A model generated the notes under the pieces. It was not told where the DNA came from. It saw nothing but the letters and a program-made list of their open reading frames with translations, and did no database searches. This document shows positions 1-7,305 of a stretch of DNA of 13,022 bases, piece by piece. The stretch covers positions 1 through 13,022 of the forward strand of contig CAMLDT010000097.1 of the NCBI GenBank assembly GCA_946479075.1, read 5' to 3'. How positions within the stretch are numbered: the stretch's first letter is position 1; the number at the start of each line of letters is the position of its first letter. The position numbers were made by a program, and so were the translations under genes. Origin of the DNA: an uncultured Polaromonas sp. (lineage in GTDB: Bacteria; Pseudomonadota; Gammaproteobacteria; Burkholderiales; Burkholderiaceae).

Positions 1-2034
1 AAGGCGCTGGCCAGAGCCACGGCCAGCGGCGCGGCAGACTACAAATTCCAGCTCAGCCTGCCGCTGGCCGATGTGGCCAAAACCCGGGTGCAGGGCAGCG
101 TCAACGTGGCGGGAAGCGATGTCCAGTTCACGCCGGACACCCCCACATTGACGCGCCTGAAGGGGCTGGTGCATTTCAGTGAAAGCGGTTTTGCGATTTC
201 GGGGGGCCAGGGCCGGATGCTGGGCGGAGACATCCGGCTGGAAGGCGGAACCCGAACCACGCCGCGCAGCGCCGCGGGCACGGCGGATTTTCCGGATGCG
301 GCGGTGGTGATCCGCGCCCAGGGGACGGTCAGTGCCGAAGGACTGCGGCAGGCGAAAGAACTCGGCATGGCCGCCCGGCTGGGCGCCCATGCCAGTGGAA
401 GCACGGCCTACACCGCAAGCCTCGGATTCACACGGGGGATGACCGAGCTCAGTGTGACCAGCAATCTGCAGGGCATGGCCCTGAGCCTGCCGGCGCCACT
501 GGCCAAAAGCGCCGACAGCACGCTGGCGCTGCGGCTGGACAACACCGCCGTGCGAGCGCCCGGCGCCGGGCCGACAGTGCAGGACCAGTTGTCGCTCAGT
601 GTGGGCAAGGTGGCTTCCGTGATGTACCTGCGTGACATCAGTGGCGCCGAGCCGCGTGTGCTGCGCGGCAGCCTGGCCGTGGGCCTGGAAGCCGGCGAGA
701 CGGCGCCCGTGCCCGACAGCGGCGTGGCAGCCAACATCAATCTCGCCAAAGTGGACATCGATGCCTGGGAAAAGGTGCTGGATGCTTCCGGCGTGACCGA
801 GTCCCCGGCCGCCGCAAGTGTCCGGCTGACGCCGGCCAGCGCCGTGCTCAGCTACCTGCCCACCACCATGGCCATCCGGGCCAAAGAACTGCTGGTGGAA
901 GGGCGAACCCTTCACAACGTGGTGCTGGGCGGATCGCGCGATGGCCTGACCTGGCGCGCCAACGTCGATGCGGCGGAACTCAATGGTTATGTGGAGTTTC
1001 GCCAGCCCGGTGGGGCCGGCGCGGGCCGCCTGTATGGTCGGCTGTCGCGCCTGAGCCTGGGTCAGGGGACGGCCAGCGAGGTCGAGGCGATCCTGAACGA
1101 ACAGCCGGCCAGCATCCCGGCGCTCGATATCGTCGTCGAGGACCTGGAGCTGCGCGGGAAAAAACTCGGGCGGGTTGAAATCGAGGCGATCAACCGCGGC
1201 GCCGGCACGGTGGCCCGGGAAGGCGGCGTGCGCGAGTGGCGGCTCACCAAGCTCAACGTCATCATGCCGGAGGCGACGCTCACGGCCAATGGCAACTGGG
1301 TGGCCCTCCACGCGCAGGAAAGGGCCGCCGTGGCGACCGGCGGGCGCACCCCGGCCGAACGGCGGCGCACGGTGATGAACTTCCGGCTCGACATCGAGGA
1401 TTCGGGCGAATTGCTCCGGCGCTTCGGCATGGGCGATGTGATCCGCCGCGGCAAGGGCCGGCTGGAAGGGCAGATCGCCTGGATCGGTTCTCCCCTGAGC
1501 CTGGACTACCCCAGCCTGAACGGGCAGTTCAACGTGAATGTGGCGTCGGGCCAGTTTCTCAAGGCCGATCCCGGCATTGCCAAGCTGCTGGGGGTGCTGA
1601 GCCTGCAGGCCTTGCCGCGGCGCCTGACCCTGGACTTCCGTGACGTGTTTTCCGAAGGCTTCTCGTTTGATTTTGTGCGCGGCGATGTCAGCATCACACA
1701 GGGTCTGGCGTTCACCAACAACCTGCAGATGAAGGGCGTCAATGCTGCCGTGCTGATGGAAGGCACCGCCGATATCGCCAAGGAAACGCAGAACCTGACG
1801 GTGGTGGTGGTGCCGGAAATCAACGCCGGTACGGCTTCCCTGATTGCCACCGTGATCAATCCGGCCATCGGCCTGGGCACTTTTCTGGCGCAGTATTTCC
1901 TGCGGCGGCCATTGACGCAGGCCACGACCCAGGAGTTCCACATCGATGGCACCTGGACCAATCCCAAGATCGTCAAGCAGGAACGCAAACCACCGGCCGG
2001 CGCCAGGGCCGGCGAAGATAGCGGGGAGAAATAG
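1..2034 (+). CDS. yhdP: YhdP family AsmA-like envelope protein, C-terminal part (5' end outside window)
   Basis: The reading frame is open from the first base, so the gene is 5'-truncated; about 677 residues are visible. YhdP proteins are inner-membrane-anchored AsmA/TamB-like proteins of the periplasm (1,266 residues in E. coli). Together with TamB and YdbH they move phospholipids to the outer membrane. The visible part has the long beta-rich repeats of the family, with little hydrophobic sequence. It ends in the typical YhdP C-terminal block: FDIEDSGELLRRFG, then GRLEGQIAWIGSPL, ASGQFLKADPG-AKLLGVLSLQ, the DFRDVFSEGFSFD stretch, PEINAGTASL, a hydrophobic helix near NPAIGLGTFLAQ, and a final IDGTWTNPKI motif. 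An internal GTG at 73 could look like a start, but the protein-like sequence continues upstream of it. The stop lies 2 bp before the next gene, which argues for co-transcription. Family call is firm; the transport role is taken from E. coli. Confidence 0.93.
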   Translation, partial: KALARATASGAADYKFQLSLPLADVAKTRVQGSVNVAGSDVQFTPDTPTLTRLKGLVHFSESGFAISGGQGRMLGGDIRLEGGTRTTPRSAAGTADFPDAAVVIRAQGTVSAEGLRQAKELGMAARLGAHASGSTAYTASLGFTRGMTELSVTSNLQGMALSLPAPLAKSADSTLALRLDNTAVRAPGAGPTVQDQLSLSVGKVASVMYLRDISGAEPRVLRGSLAVGLEAGETAPVPDSGVAANINLAKVDIDAWEKVLDASGVTESPAAASVRLTPASAVLSYLPTTMAIRAKELLVEGRTLHNVVLGGSRDGLTWRANVDAAELNGYVEFRQPGGAGAGRLYGRLSRLSLGQGTASEVEAILNEQPASIPALDIVVEDLELRGKKLGRVEIEAINRGAGTVAREGGVREWRLTKLNVIMPEATLTANGNWVALHAQERAAVATGGRTPAERRRTVMNFRLDIEDSGELLRRFGMGDVIRRGKGRLEGQIAWIGSPLSLDYPSLNGQFNVNVASGQFLKADPGIAKLLGVLSLQALPRRLTLDFRDVFSEGFSFDFVRGDVSITQGLAFTNNLQMKGVNAAVLMEGTADIAKETQNLTVVVVPEINAGTASLIATVINPAIGLGTFLAQYFLRRPLTQATTQEFHIDGTWTNPKIVKQERKPPAGARAGEDSGEK

Positions 2035-2036
2035 AC

Positions 2037-2843
2037 ATGCTGGTCGCTGCCCTTCAAATGGTCTCCGGCGCCGGGGTCCAGGCCAATCTGGATGCCGCCA
2101 GGGCGCTGCTGGCGCAGGCGGCCGCGCAGGGCGCCGAACTGGCGGTGTTGCCGGAGTATTTTTGCCTGATGGGCTGGAAGGACACCGACAAGCTGGCGGC
2201 GCGGGAGACGGCGGGCCAGGGCGTCATCCAGGACTTCCTGTCGGCCTCGGCGCGGGAACTCAAACTCTGGATTGCCGGAGGAACCGTGCCGCTGTGCGCC
2301 AGCGACAGCGCGCATGTGCGCAACAGTTCGCTGGTGTACGCGCCCTCGGGCCAATGCGTCGCCCGTTACGACAAGATCCATCTTTTCAGGTTCGACAACG
2401 GGCGCGAGCAGTACGACGAATCGCGTGTCATCGAAAGCGGCACCGGGCCGGTCACGTTTGACCTGCCATCTGCCGACGGCCACAGCTACCGCGTCGGCCT
2501 GAGCATTTGTTATGACCTGCGTTTTCCCGAACTCTATCGCGCCTTGAAGGCGGATCTGCTGCTGGTGCCCAGCGCCTTCACCTACACCACCGGGCAGGCG
2601 CACTGGGAGATCCTGCTGCGCGCACGTGCCATCGAGAACCAGGCCTACGTCGTGGCCGCTGCACAAGGGGGTGTGCACGAAAACCAGCGCCGGACCTGGG
2701 GCCAGAGCCTGATCGCTGATCCCTGGGGCGGGATTCTTGCGCAACACGCCCAGGGCCCGGGCGTGGTGTTGGCCGAGTTGACGGCCGGCCGCCTGAAAGA
2801 TGTGCGGCAGCAGCTTCCAGCCCTGAAGCACGGGGTGTTGTGA
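2037..2843 (+). CDS. Carbon-nitrogen hydrolase of the Nit family (deaminated-glutathione amidase / omega-amidase type)
   Basis: A 268-residue cytoplasmic enzyme of the nitrilase superfamily. The complete Glu-Lys-Cys triad is visible: E40 in LAVLPEYF, K113 in RYDKIHLF and nucleophile C158 in LSICYDLRFPELYR. The DLRFPELYR signature and the short length point to the Nit1/Nit2/YbeM group. Known members hydrolyse deaminated glutathione (a repair reaction) or alpha-ketoglutaramate. The substrate cannot be decided from sequence. The ATG is preceded by GGGGAG at 2023-2028 with 8-bp spacing, inside the end of yhdP. The 3' end overlaps the next gene by 4 bp (GTGA), suggesting translational coupling. 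In many beta-proteobacteria I recall a yhdP-nit-tldD order; here a sensor kinase follows instead. Confidence 0.92.
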   Translation: MLVAALQMVSGAGVQANLDAARALLAQAAAQGAELAVLPEYFCLMGWKDTDKLAARETAGQGVIQDFLSASARELKLWIAGGTVPLCASDSAHVRNSSLVYAPSGQCVARYDKIHLFRFDNGREQYDESRVIESGTGPVTFDLPSADGHSYRVGLSICYDLRFPELYRALKADLLLVPSAFTYTTGQAHWEILLRARAIENQAYVVAAAQGGVHENQRRTWGQSLIADPWGGILAQHAQGPGVVLAELTAGRLKDVRQQLPALKHGVL

Positions 2844-4924
2844 GCCCGGCCTTGCAAGCCTTCGGCCGGCGCGTCGGCAGGCGCTGGAGCCGGCGCTGGG
2901 CCTTGTGGATGCTGCTGGTGGCCTTGCTGGCGAGCCTGCTGTCCACCCTGGTCTGGCTGGCCGGGCGTTATGAAGCCAGCCAGGTGCAAAGCCGCCTGGA
3001 GCAGGACGCGGCGCAAATGACCACGGACATCCGCGCCGAGCTCACGCGCAATGTGCAGAGCTTTCAGGCCCTGCAGGTCAACAACCCGGGGCCGGACGCC
3101 TGGCGGCTGCAGGCCGCTGCGCTGATGCACGAGAACCGCGAGATGATGCGCGTGGAATGGCGCGATCTGGGGCTGGACCTGGTGTCCTTTGCCGAGACGC
3201 CCTATCGCACGTCGGTTTTTGAGCGGCTGGGCCGCGACGCCACGCAGAGCGATGTGGTTTTTGCCTGCACAGCGGCGCGGCGCTTCAGCGGGCCGGCCTA
3301 TTCCACCAGTTACTTCCTGCCGCAGGCCGATGGCCTGGGCGTGGAAGTGCTGGACATGTGCCTGCCGGTCCTGACCTCCGGGCGGCTGGTGGGTTACCTG
3401 GTGGCCACCTATTCGCTCCCGGACATGTTGTCAGAGCTGGTGGGCCGGCAGGTCGCGAGGGGCCAGGGCGTGGCTTTCACCGAAGCCGATGGCACGCGAC
3501 TGGCCATGTACGGCAACCCGACACGCGGCAGCCAGGCCTACATTGCCCAGCAACTGCTGGACCTGCCGGGCAACACGCTGGTTCTGCGCCTTGAAAGCCG
3601 ACGCGGAACGCCGGCCCTGTTCCCCAACCTGCTGACCGCCCTGGTCACCGCCATGTCCATGGCGCTGGTGGCGGTGCTGATACTGCTGGGCCGCGACATG
3701 CGGCGGCGCCTGAAGGTGGAGCACGATCTGGCCGATGCGCTGGCCTTTCGCAAGGCGATGGAGGATTCGCTGGTCACCGGCATGCGCGCCCGCGACCTGC
3801 AGGGCCGGGTGACTTACGTGAACCCGGCGTTTTGCCAGATGGTCGGCATGGAGCCTGGTGACCTGTTGCACCGCGACGCGCCGCCGCCTTACTGGCCGCC
3901 CGAACAGGTGGAGGAATACGGACAGCGCCAAGCCAGCCGGCTGGCCGTCGGCGCCACCTTGCCGCGTGAAGGTTTTGAATCGGTGTTCATGCGGCGCGAC
4001 GGCTCGCGCTTTCCGGTGCTGATCATCGAGGCGCCGCTGATCAATGCCGTCGGCAAGCAGACCGGCTGGATGAGCGCCATTCTCGATGTCAGTGAGCAGC
4101 GGCGCATCGAGGAACTCTCGCGTGCCAGCCAGGACCGGCTGCAGGCCACGGCCCGCCTGGCCACGGTGGGTGAGATGGCGTCCCTGCTGAGCCACGAGCT
4201 GAACCAGCCGCTGGCCGCCATCTCCAGCTACGCCACGGGTTCGCTGAACCTGCTGCAAAGCGCAGCCGCCGATGGCCAGCAGGCGTCGGTCAGCGAGGAC
4301 CTGCAGCTCGCCATGCGCCGCATTGCCGAGCAGGCCGAGCGGGCCGGCAAGGTCATCAAGAGCGTGCACGACTTCGTGCGCCGGCGCGAGCAGGTGCGCG
4401 AACCGATTGCCCCGCGCGCGCTGTTTGATGCGGTGATGCCGCTGGTCAGCCTGCAGGCGCGCAAGCTCGGGGTCCGTGTGCAGATCCAGGTGGATGCGGC
4501 TTGCGGCCCCGTGCTGTGCGACCGGACCATGGTCGAGCAGGTCCTGCTCAATCTCGCGCGCAACGGCATGCAGGCGATGCAGGGGCTGGACAAGAACCGC
4601 CGCGCCGACAAGTTGCTGACCCTGCGCGTGCGCCCTGCCGCATCCAATGCCTGGAGCCGGTGGGTGGAGTTCGCCGTGATTGACCATGGCGAGGGCATTT
4701 CGGAGAAGGTTGCGCAGCAGCTTTTCACGCCGTTTTTCACGACCAAGGCCGAAGGCATGGGCCTGGGCCTGAGCCTGTGCCGCACCGTGATCGAGCAGCA
4801 TGGCGGCTTCCTGGGCTTCGAAGCGGTGTTGCCCCAAGGTACGATTTTCACTTTCACCCTGCCGGTGGCGGCCAGCCCCGGTGAACCCCTTTCCCAGGCC
4901 GCCCCGGCGGCCGGGTCGCCCTAG
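2840..4924 (+). CDS. Membrane PAS-domain sensor histidine kinase (DctS/DctB-like architecture)
   Basis: 694 residues, starting at a GTG that overlaps the previous stop. Layout: a basic N-terminus, transmembrane helix 1 (about 20-42), a periplasmic sensory domain (about 43-261), transmembrane helix 2 (about 262-285), a PAS/PAC domain (about 307-425), then HisKA and HATPase_c. The phospho-accepting His is H452 in LSHELNQPLAA. The N box is NLARNGMQAM (N575), the G1 box VIDHGEGIS (D615), and the ATP lid FFTTKAEGMGLGLSL is intact. So it should be an active kinase. The architecture resembles Rhodobacter DctS and the DctB/FixL group, whose members sense C4-dicarboxylates or other small ligands. No TRAP or other transporter gene is in the window, so the ligand is unknown. 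The partner is the response regulator 11 bp downstream. The next in-frame ATG (codon 24) would fall inside helix 1, which supports the GTG start, although its Shine-Dalgarno is weak. Confidence 0.93.
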   Translation: MSPALQAFGRRVGRRWSRRWALWMLLVALLASLLSTLVWLAGRYEASQVQSRLEQDAAQMTTDIRAELTRNVQSFQALQVNNPGPDAWRLQAAALMHENREMMRVEWRDLGLDLVSFAETPYRTSVFERLGRDATQSDVVFACTAARRFSGPAYSTSYFLPQADGLGVEVLDMCLPVLTSGRLVGYLVATYSLPDMLSELVGRQVARGQGVAFTEADGTRLAMYGNPTRGSQAYIAQQLLDLPGNTLVLRLESRRGTPALFPNLLTALVTAMSMALVAVLILLGRDMRRRLKVEHDLADALAFRKAMEDSLVTGMRARDLQGRVTYVNPAFCQMVGMEPGDLLHRDAPPPYWPPEQVEEYGQRQASRLAVGATLPREGFESVFMRRDGSRFPVLIIEAPLINAVGKQTGWMSAILDVSEQRRIEELSRASQDRLQATARLATVGEMASLLSHELNQPLAAISSYATGSLNLLQSAAADGQQASVSEDLQLAMRRIAEQAERAGKVIKSVHDFVRRREQVREPIAPRALFDAVMPLVSLQARKLGVRVQIQVDAACGPVLCDRTMVEQVLLNLARNGMQAMQGLDKNRRADKLLTLRVRPAASNAWSRWVEFAVIDHGEGISEKVAQQLFTPFFTTKAEGMGLGLSLCRTVIEQHGGFLGFEAVLPQGTIFTFTLPVAASPGEPLSQAAPAAGSP

Positions 4925-4935
4925 AAGGAATTGCC

Positions 4936-5562
4936 ATGGAACCGATTCAGAATGCCACCGTCTACATCGTCGACGACGATGCCAGTGTGCGCGAGGCGCT
5001 GGCCTGGCTGTTGCGTTCGCGCCGCCTGCCCAGCGAGTCGTTTGAAAGTGCAGAAGCCTTTGATCTGCGCATTTCGGGTGCGTTTGAGGTCAACGCGCCA
5101 TCGTGCGTGTTGCTCGATGTGCGCATGGGTGGCATGAGCGGGCTGGCGATGTTCGAAAAGCTCATTGCCTGCGGCCTGTTGCCGGCCATGCCGGTGATTT
5201 TTCTGACGGGCCATGCCGACGTGCCGACCGCCGTGGATGCCGTCAAGCGCGGGGCTTTTGATTTTTGCGAGAAGCCGTTTTCAGACAATGTGCTGGTGGA
5301 CCGCATCGAGCAGGCGCTCGCGCAGTCGGCGGCTGCGCTGGCGCAGCGCAGCGAGCACACCGGCCTGCGCGCCCGCCTTGATGGCCTGACGGAGCGCGAG
5401 CGCGACGTGATGCGGCTGGTGGTGGAGGGGCTGCCGAACAAGCTGGTGGCCGATCAGCTCGACATCAGCGTGCGCACGGTGGAAGTCCACCGGGCCCGGG
5501 TTTTTGACAAAATGAGCGTAAAGTCGGCCGTGGAGCTGGCTAACCTGCTACGTAATTTATAG
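4936..5562 (+). CDS. Two-component response regulator, FixJ/NarL-type with LuxR helix-turn-helix
   Basis: 208 residues. The receiver domain spans about 7-118, with the acidic pocket D13-D14-D15 in YIVDDDASVREAL, phospho-acceptor D61 in VLLDVRMGG, the switch residue T91 in FLTGHADV and K113 in CEKPF. A LuxR/GerE helix-turn-helix follows (about 147-205: LTERERDVMRLV and LDISVRTVEVHRARVFDKM). The order and the GHADVPTAV stretch are characteristic of FixJ/DctR/StyR-like regulators that pair with PAS histidine kinases. The ATG has a good Shine-Dalgarno, AGAAGGAA at 4923-4930, which begins inside the kinase's stop codon; this supports a kinase-regulator operon. The last two codons (TTA TAG) overlap the end of the minus-strand small ORF by 6 bp. 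Target genes cannot be read from the window. Confidence 0.95.
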   Translation: MEPIQNATVYIVDDDASVREALAWLLRSRRLPSESFESAEAFDLRISGAFEVNAPSCVLLDVRMGGMSGLAMFEKLIACGLLPAMPVIFLTGHADVPTAVDAVKRGAFDFCEKPFSDNVLVDRIEQALAQSAAALAQRSEHTGLRARLDGLTERERDVMRLVVEGLPNKLVADQLDISVRTVEVHRARVFDKMSVKSAVELANLLRNL

Positions 5563-5706
5563 CGGCTCGTCGTGCTTTCCGGACGCCGGATCGTGCTCTG
5601 CGCGGTCCTTGAGCTCGCCGTTTTTACGGCCGGAGAACATGGTCCACCAGACGATGAAGACCAGAATGAGCAAGGCCCCCAGGGCTTCAAGTAAAAGTAA
5701 GGCCAT
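5557..5706 (-). CDS. Small single-span membrane protein, 49 residues, unknown function
   Basis: The minus-strand ORF encodes 49 residues: MALLLLEALGALLILVFIVW, then WTMFSGRKNG, ending in a charged tail of about 20 residues with several Asp/Glu and Lys/Arg (…ELKDRAEHDP…KHDEPL). Residues 2-21 form a clear hydrophobic helix, so I predict an N-terminal membrane anchor with a hydrophilic tail. Evidence that it is real: GC at codon third position is about 76% (37 of 49 codons), with A/T-rich codons (TTA CTT TTA CTT) only just after the start. A purine-rich GGGAAAG sits about 8 bp upstream on the minus strand. It also fills the gap between two certain genes exactly. It overlaps the regulator gene's 3' end by 6 bp and shares CATG with the mltA start. 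I do not recognise a family. It is shorter than many gene-callers report. Confidence 0.7.
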   Translation of the reverse strand: MALLLLEALGALLILVFIVWWTMFSGRKNGELKDRAEHDPASGKHDEPL

Positions 5707-5707
5707 G
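5704..5707. other. Palindromic CATG holding two opposite start codons
   Basis: The four bases CATG contain the ATG of mltA on the plus strand (5705-5707) and the ATG of the 49-residue membrane protein on the minus strand (5706-5704). There is no intergenic space between these divergent genes. Any promoter for one must therefore lie inside the coding sequence of the other or further away, so their leader transcripts are likely to be mutually antisense. The minus start has a fair Shine-Dalgarno (GGGAAAG). The plus start has only a weak one (TAAGG, too close at 2 bp). Confidence 0.65.
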
Positions 5708-6868
5708 ACTGTTCTTTCCCGGGTAACACAAACCGCCGCCATTATCGCCTTCACCTGGCTGCTCGCCTCGTGCGGGACGGCGCCCCCGCCGGGTCCTGCC
5801 GCACCATCGACAACGGCGCCGCCGGCGGTGGCCGGCCCGGCCCGTCCGGATGTCGGCGGCGTCTTGCCGCCCGCAAGAACCCAGGGCAAAAGCCGCTGGG
5901 TGCCGGTGGCCTGGTCCGAGTTGCCCGGTTTTGAAAACGATGCCTTGTTCGAGGCCTGGAATGCCTGGCTGAAAAGCTGCGAGCGGCCGGGGCCGGTGTT
6001 TGCGCCGCTGTGTGGCGACGTGCGGCGCCTGAGCATCGCCAGTGCCGACGAGCAGCGTGCCTGGATGGTCAGCCGGCTGCAGCCCTACCGCGTGGAAACG
6101 CCGCAAGGCGCCGCCGACGGGCTGTTGACCAGTTATTACGAGCCGGTGTTCAAGGCCAGCCGCGTGAGCGGCAATGGCTACACCGTGCCGCTGTACCAGC
6201 CGCCCGCCGGGCTGGCCAGCCGCAAACCCTGGTACACGCGCCAGGAGATCGACACCCTGCCCGAAGCGCAGGCGGCCTTGCGCGGCCGGGAGATCGCCTT
6301 CCTGAGTGACCCGATTGACGTGCTGATGCTGCACATCCAGGGCTCCGGCCGGCTTCTCTTGACGGAGGCCGATGGCTCGCAGCGCACGGTGCGCGTCGCC
6401 TTTGCGGGTTCCAACGAGCGGCCTTACCGCAGTGTGAACCAGTGGCTGCTGGAACAGGGGGTGACCCGAATCAACCCCTGGCCTGACGCCACCAAGGCCT
6501 GGGCTGCGCAGAATCCGCAGCGCCTGCCGCAGCTGCTGTGGAGCAATCCGCGCTACATTTTTTTCCGTGAAGAAGCGCTGAGCGATCAGGATGCGTCCTA
6601 TGGTCCGCGCGGTGCCCAGGGGGTGGCGCTGACACCGGGCCGCTCCATCGCGGTGGACCGCGAGAGCATTCCCTACGGCACACCGGTCTGGCTGGCCTCG
6701 CGCGGCCCGGCGGCCGACCTGCAAAAGCTGGTGATCGCGCAGGACACGGGCAGCGCGATTGTCGGGGCCGTGCGTGCCGATTATTTTGCCGGCACGGGCC
6801 CCGACGCAGGGCTGCTGGCCAGCCGCGTGAACCAGCCCTTGCGCCTGTGGGCGCTGTGGCCCCGATAA
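5705..6868 (+). CDS. mltA: MltA, membrane-bound lytic murein transglycosylase A (lipoprotein)
   Basis: 387 residues from the ATG at 5705. The N-terminus is a lipoprotein signal peptide with lipobox LASC (Cys23), followed by a Pro/Ala-rich linker to about residue 60. The MltA core follows: YYEP (144-147), MLHIQGSGRL (207-216), NPRYIFF (281-287), then the C-terminal 3D domain with GVALTPGRSIAVD (306-318), QDTG with D347, and RADYFAGTG (358-365). In E. coli MltA an Asp in the equivalent QD-G motif is the catalytic acid; D347 fits. The enzyme cleaves the MurNAc-GlcNAc bond of peptidoglycan, leaving 1,6-anhydroMurNAc, from the periplasmic face of the outer membrane. In-frame upstream ATGs (5609, 5654, 5666) would give an overlong n-region made of rare codons and would overlap the opposite small gene, so I prefer 5705. 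An MliC-like lipoprotein gene follows after 16 bp. Confidence 0.94.
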   Translation: MTVLSRVTQTAAIIAFTWLLASCGTAPPPGPAAPSTTAPPAVAGPARPDVGGVLPPARTQGKSRWVPVAWSELPGFENDALFEAWNAWLKSCERPGPVFAPLCGDVRRLSIASADEQRAWMVSRLQPYRVETPQGAADGLLTSYYEPVFKASRVSGNGYTVPLYQPPAGLASRKPWYTRQEIDTLPEAQAALRGREIAFLSDPIDVLMLHIQGSGRLLLTEADGSQRTVRVAFAGSNERPYRSVNQWLLEQGVTRINPWPDATKAWAAQNPQRLPQLLWSNPRYIFFREEALSDQDASYGPRGAQGVALTPGRSIAVDRESIPYGTPVWLASRGPAADLQKLVIAQDTGSAIVGAVRADYFAGTGPDAGLLASRVNQPLRLWALWPR

Positions 6869-6884
6869 GCTGGAGGACTTGCGA

Positions 6885-7214
6885 ATGAACACCCGACTTT
6901 TCCCGCCCCTCGTGGCCGTCTTCGTGGCCGTGCTCGCGGCGGGATGTGCCGCGCCCGGCTCCCCGGCGGGCCCGCAGTCCTGGCGCTGCGAACACGGGAT
7001 TGACTTCACCGTGCGGTTTGTCGATGACAGCGCGCTGATCGAGGGGCCGCGCGCCAGCGAGGTGCTGTTTCGGGACGCGGGGGGTCAGGGGCCGCAGCAA
7101 TCGGTTTACAGCAATGCAAAAATGCGCGCCGAATTTGGCCTGGGCGCCGAAGGCCGGGAGGCCCGGCTGACCTACCCGCCGCTGCCGCTGACGGCGCGTT
7201 GCGTGCGGGACTGA
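6885..7214 (+). CDS. Small lipoprotein of MliC type (lysozyme-inhibitor-like), possibly degenerate
   Basis: 109 residues starting at the ATG at 6885, chosen over a TTG at 6879 because TGGAGGA (6871-6877) is then spaced 7 bp. The signal peptide ends at Cys21 (VLAAGC), predicting a lipid-anchored periplasmic protein. The mature part begins WRCEHGIDFTVRFVDDSALI, which matches the opening of MliC/PliC C-type lysozyme inhibitors (aromatic-x-C-x-x-G, then F-V-x-F/Y). It ends with Cys106, the expected disulfide partner of Cys35. The family's inhibitory SASGxxY segment is not recognisable; the aligned stretch reads GPQQSVYSNAKM. The Trp-containing FWxKG segment is replaced by EFGLGAEG. The gene lies 16 bp after mltA, so the two are probably co-transcribed. 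The family assignment is reasonable but the inhibitory activity is doubtful. Confidence 0.8.
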   Translation: MNTRLFPPLVAVFVAVLAAGCAAPGSPAGPQSWRCEHGIDFTVRFVDDSALIEGPRASEVLFRDAGGQGPQQSVYSNAKMRAEFGLGAEGREARLTYPPLPLTARCVRD

Positions 7215-7233
7215 GGCGCGCCGGATGTTGCCT

Positions 7234-7295
7234 GTTTCGCTATAAATAACATAGCTGCTTACCCTTGACCGGTAAGGGCCGGAGCCTCAAAACGC
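7234..7295. repeat. Comamonadaceae-style interspersed intergenic repeat with stem-loop
   Basis: The segment reads ...CGCTATAAATAACATAGCTG then CTTACCCTTGACCGGTAAGG and GCCGGAGCCTCAAAA. From memory this has the layout of the short repeat scattered between genes in Comamonadaceae genomes: an A/T-rich 'GCTAT..AATA.ATAGCTGCTT' head, a dyad, and an 'AAGGGC.(G/A)GAG.C' tail. Here the dyad is CCCTT (7262-7266) and AAGGG (7274-7278) around the palindrome ACCGGT (7268-7273). It sits between two convergent genes and may serve as a shared transcription stop, though no T-run follows directly. Only one copy is in the window, so the repeat call rests on recall. Confidence 0.6.
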
Positions 7296-7305
7296 TTAAA
7301 TTTTG

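Noticed and set aside
1506..2831. Long minus-strand open frame (441 codons) opposite yhdP and the Nit gene
   Set aside because: It spans two well-supported plus-strand genes with catalytic motifs; its His/Arg/Gln-rich product is typical of antisense frames in GC-rich DNA.
3431..4837. Minus-strand open frame (468 codons) opposite the histidine kinase
   Set aside because: The plus strand encodes intact H, N and G boxes; the antisense product is His/Gln/Arg-rich with no domain.
5609..5704. mltA starting at 5609 or at another upstream ATG
   Set aside because: It would put a long n-region with rare codons before the lipoprotein signal and overlap the minus-strand small gene; not fully excluded because the Shine-Dalgarno at 5705 is weak.
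5687..7009. Minus-strand open frame (440 codons) opposite mltA
   Set aside because: mltA has all family motifs on the plus strand; the antisense frame is compositionally biased and shows no family signature.
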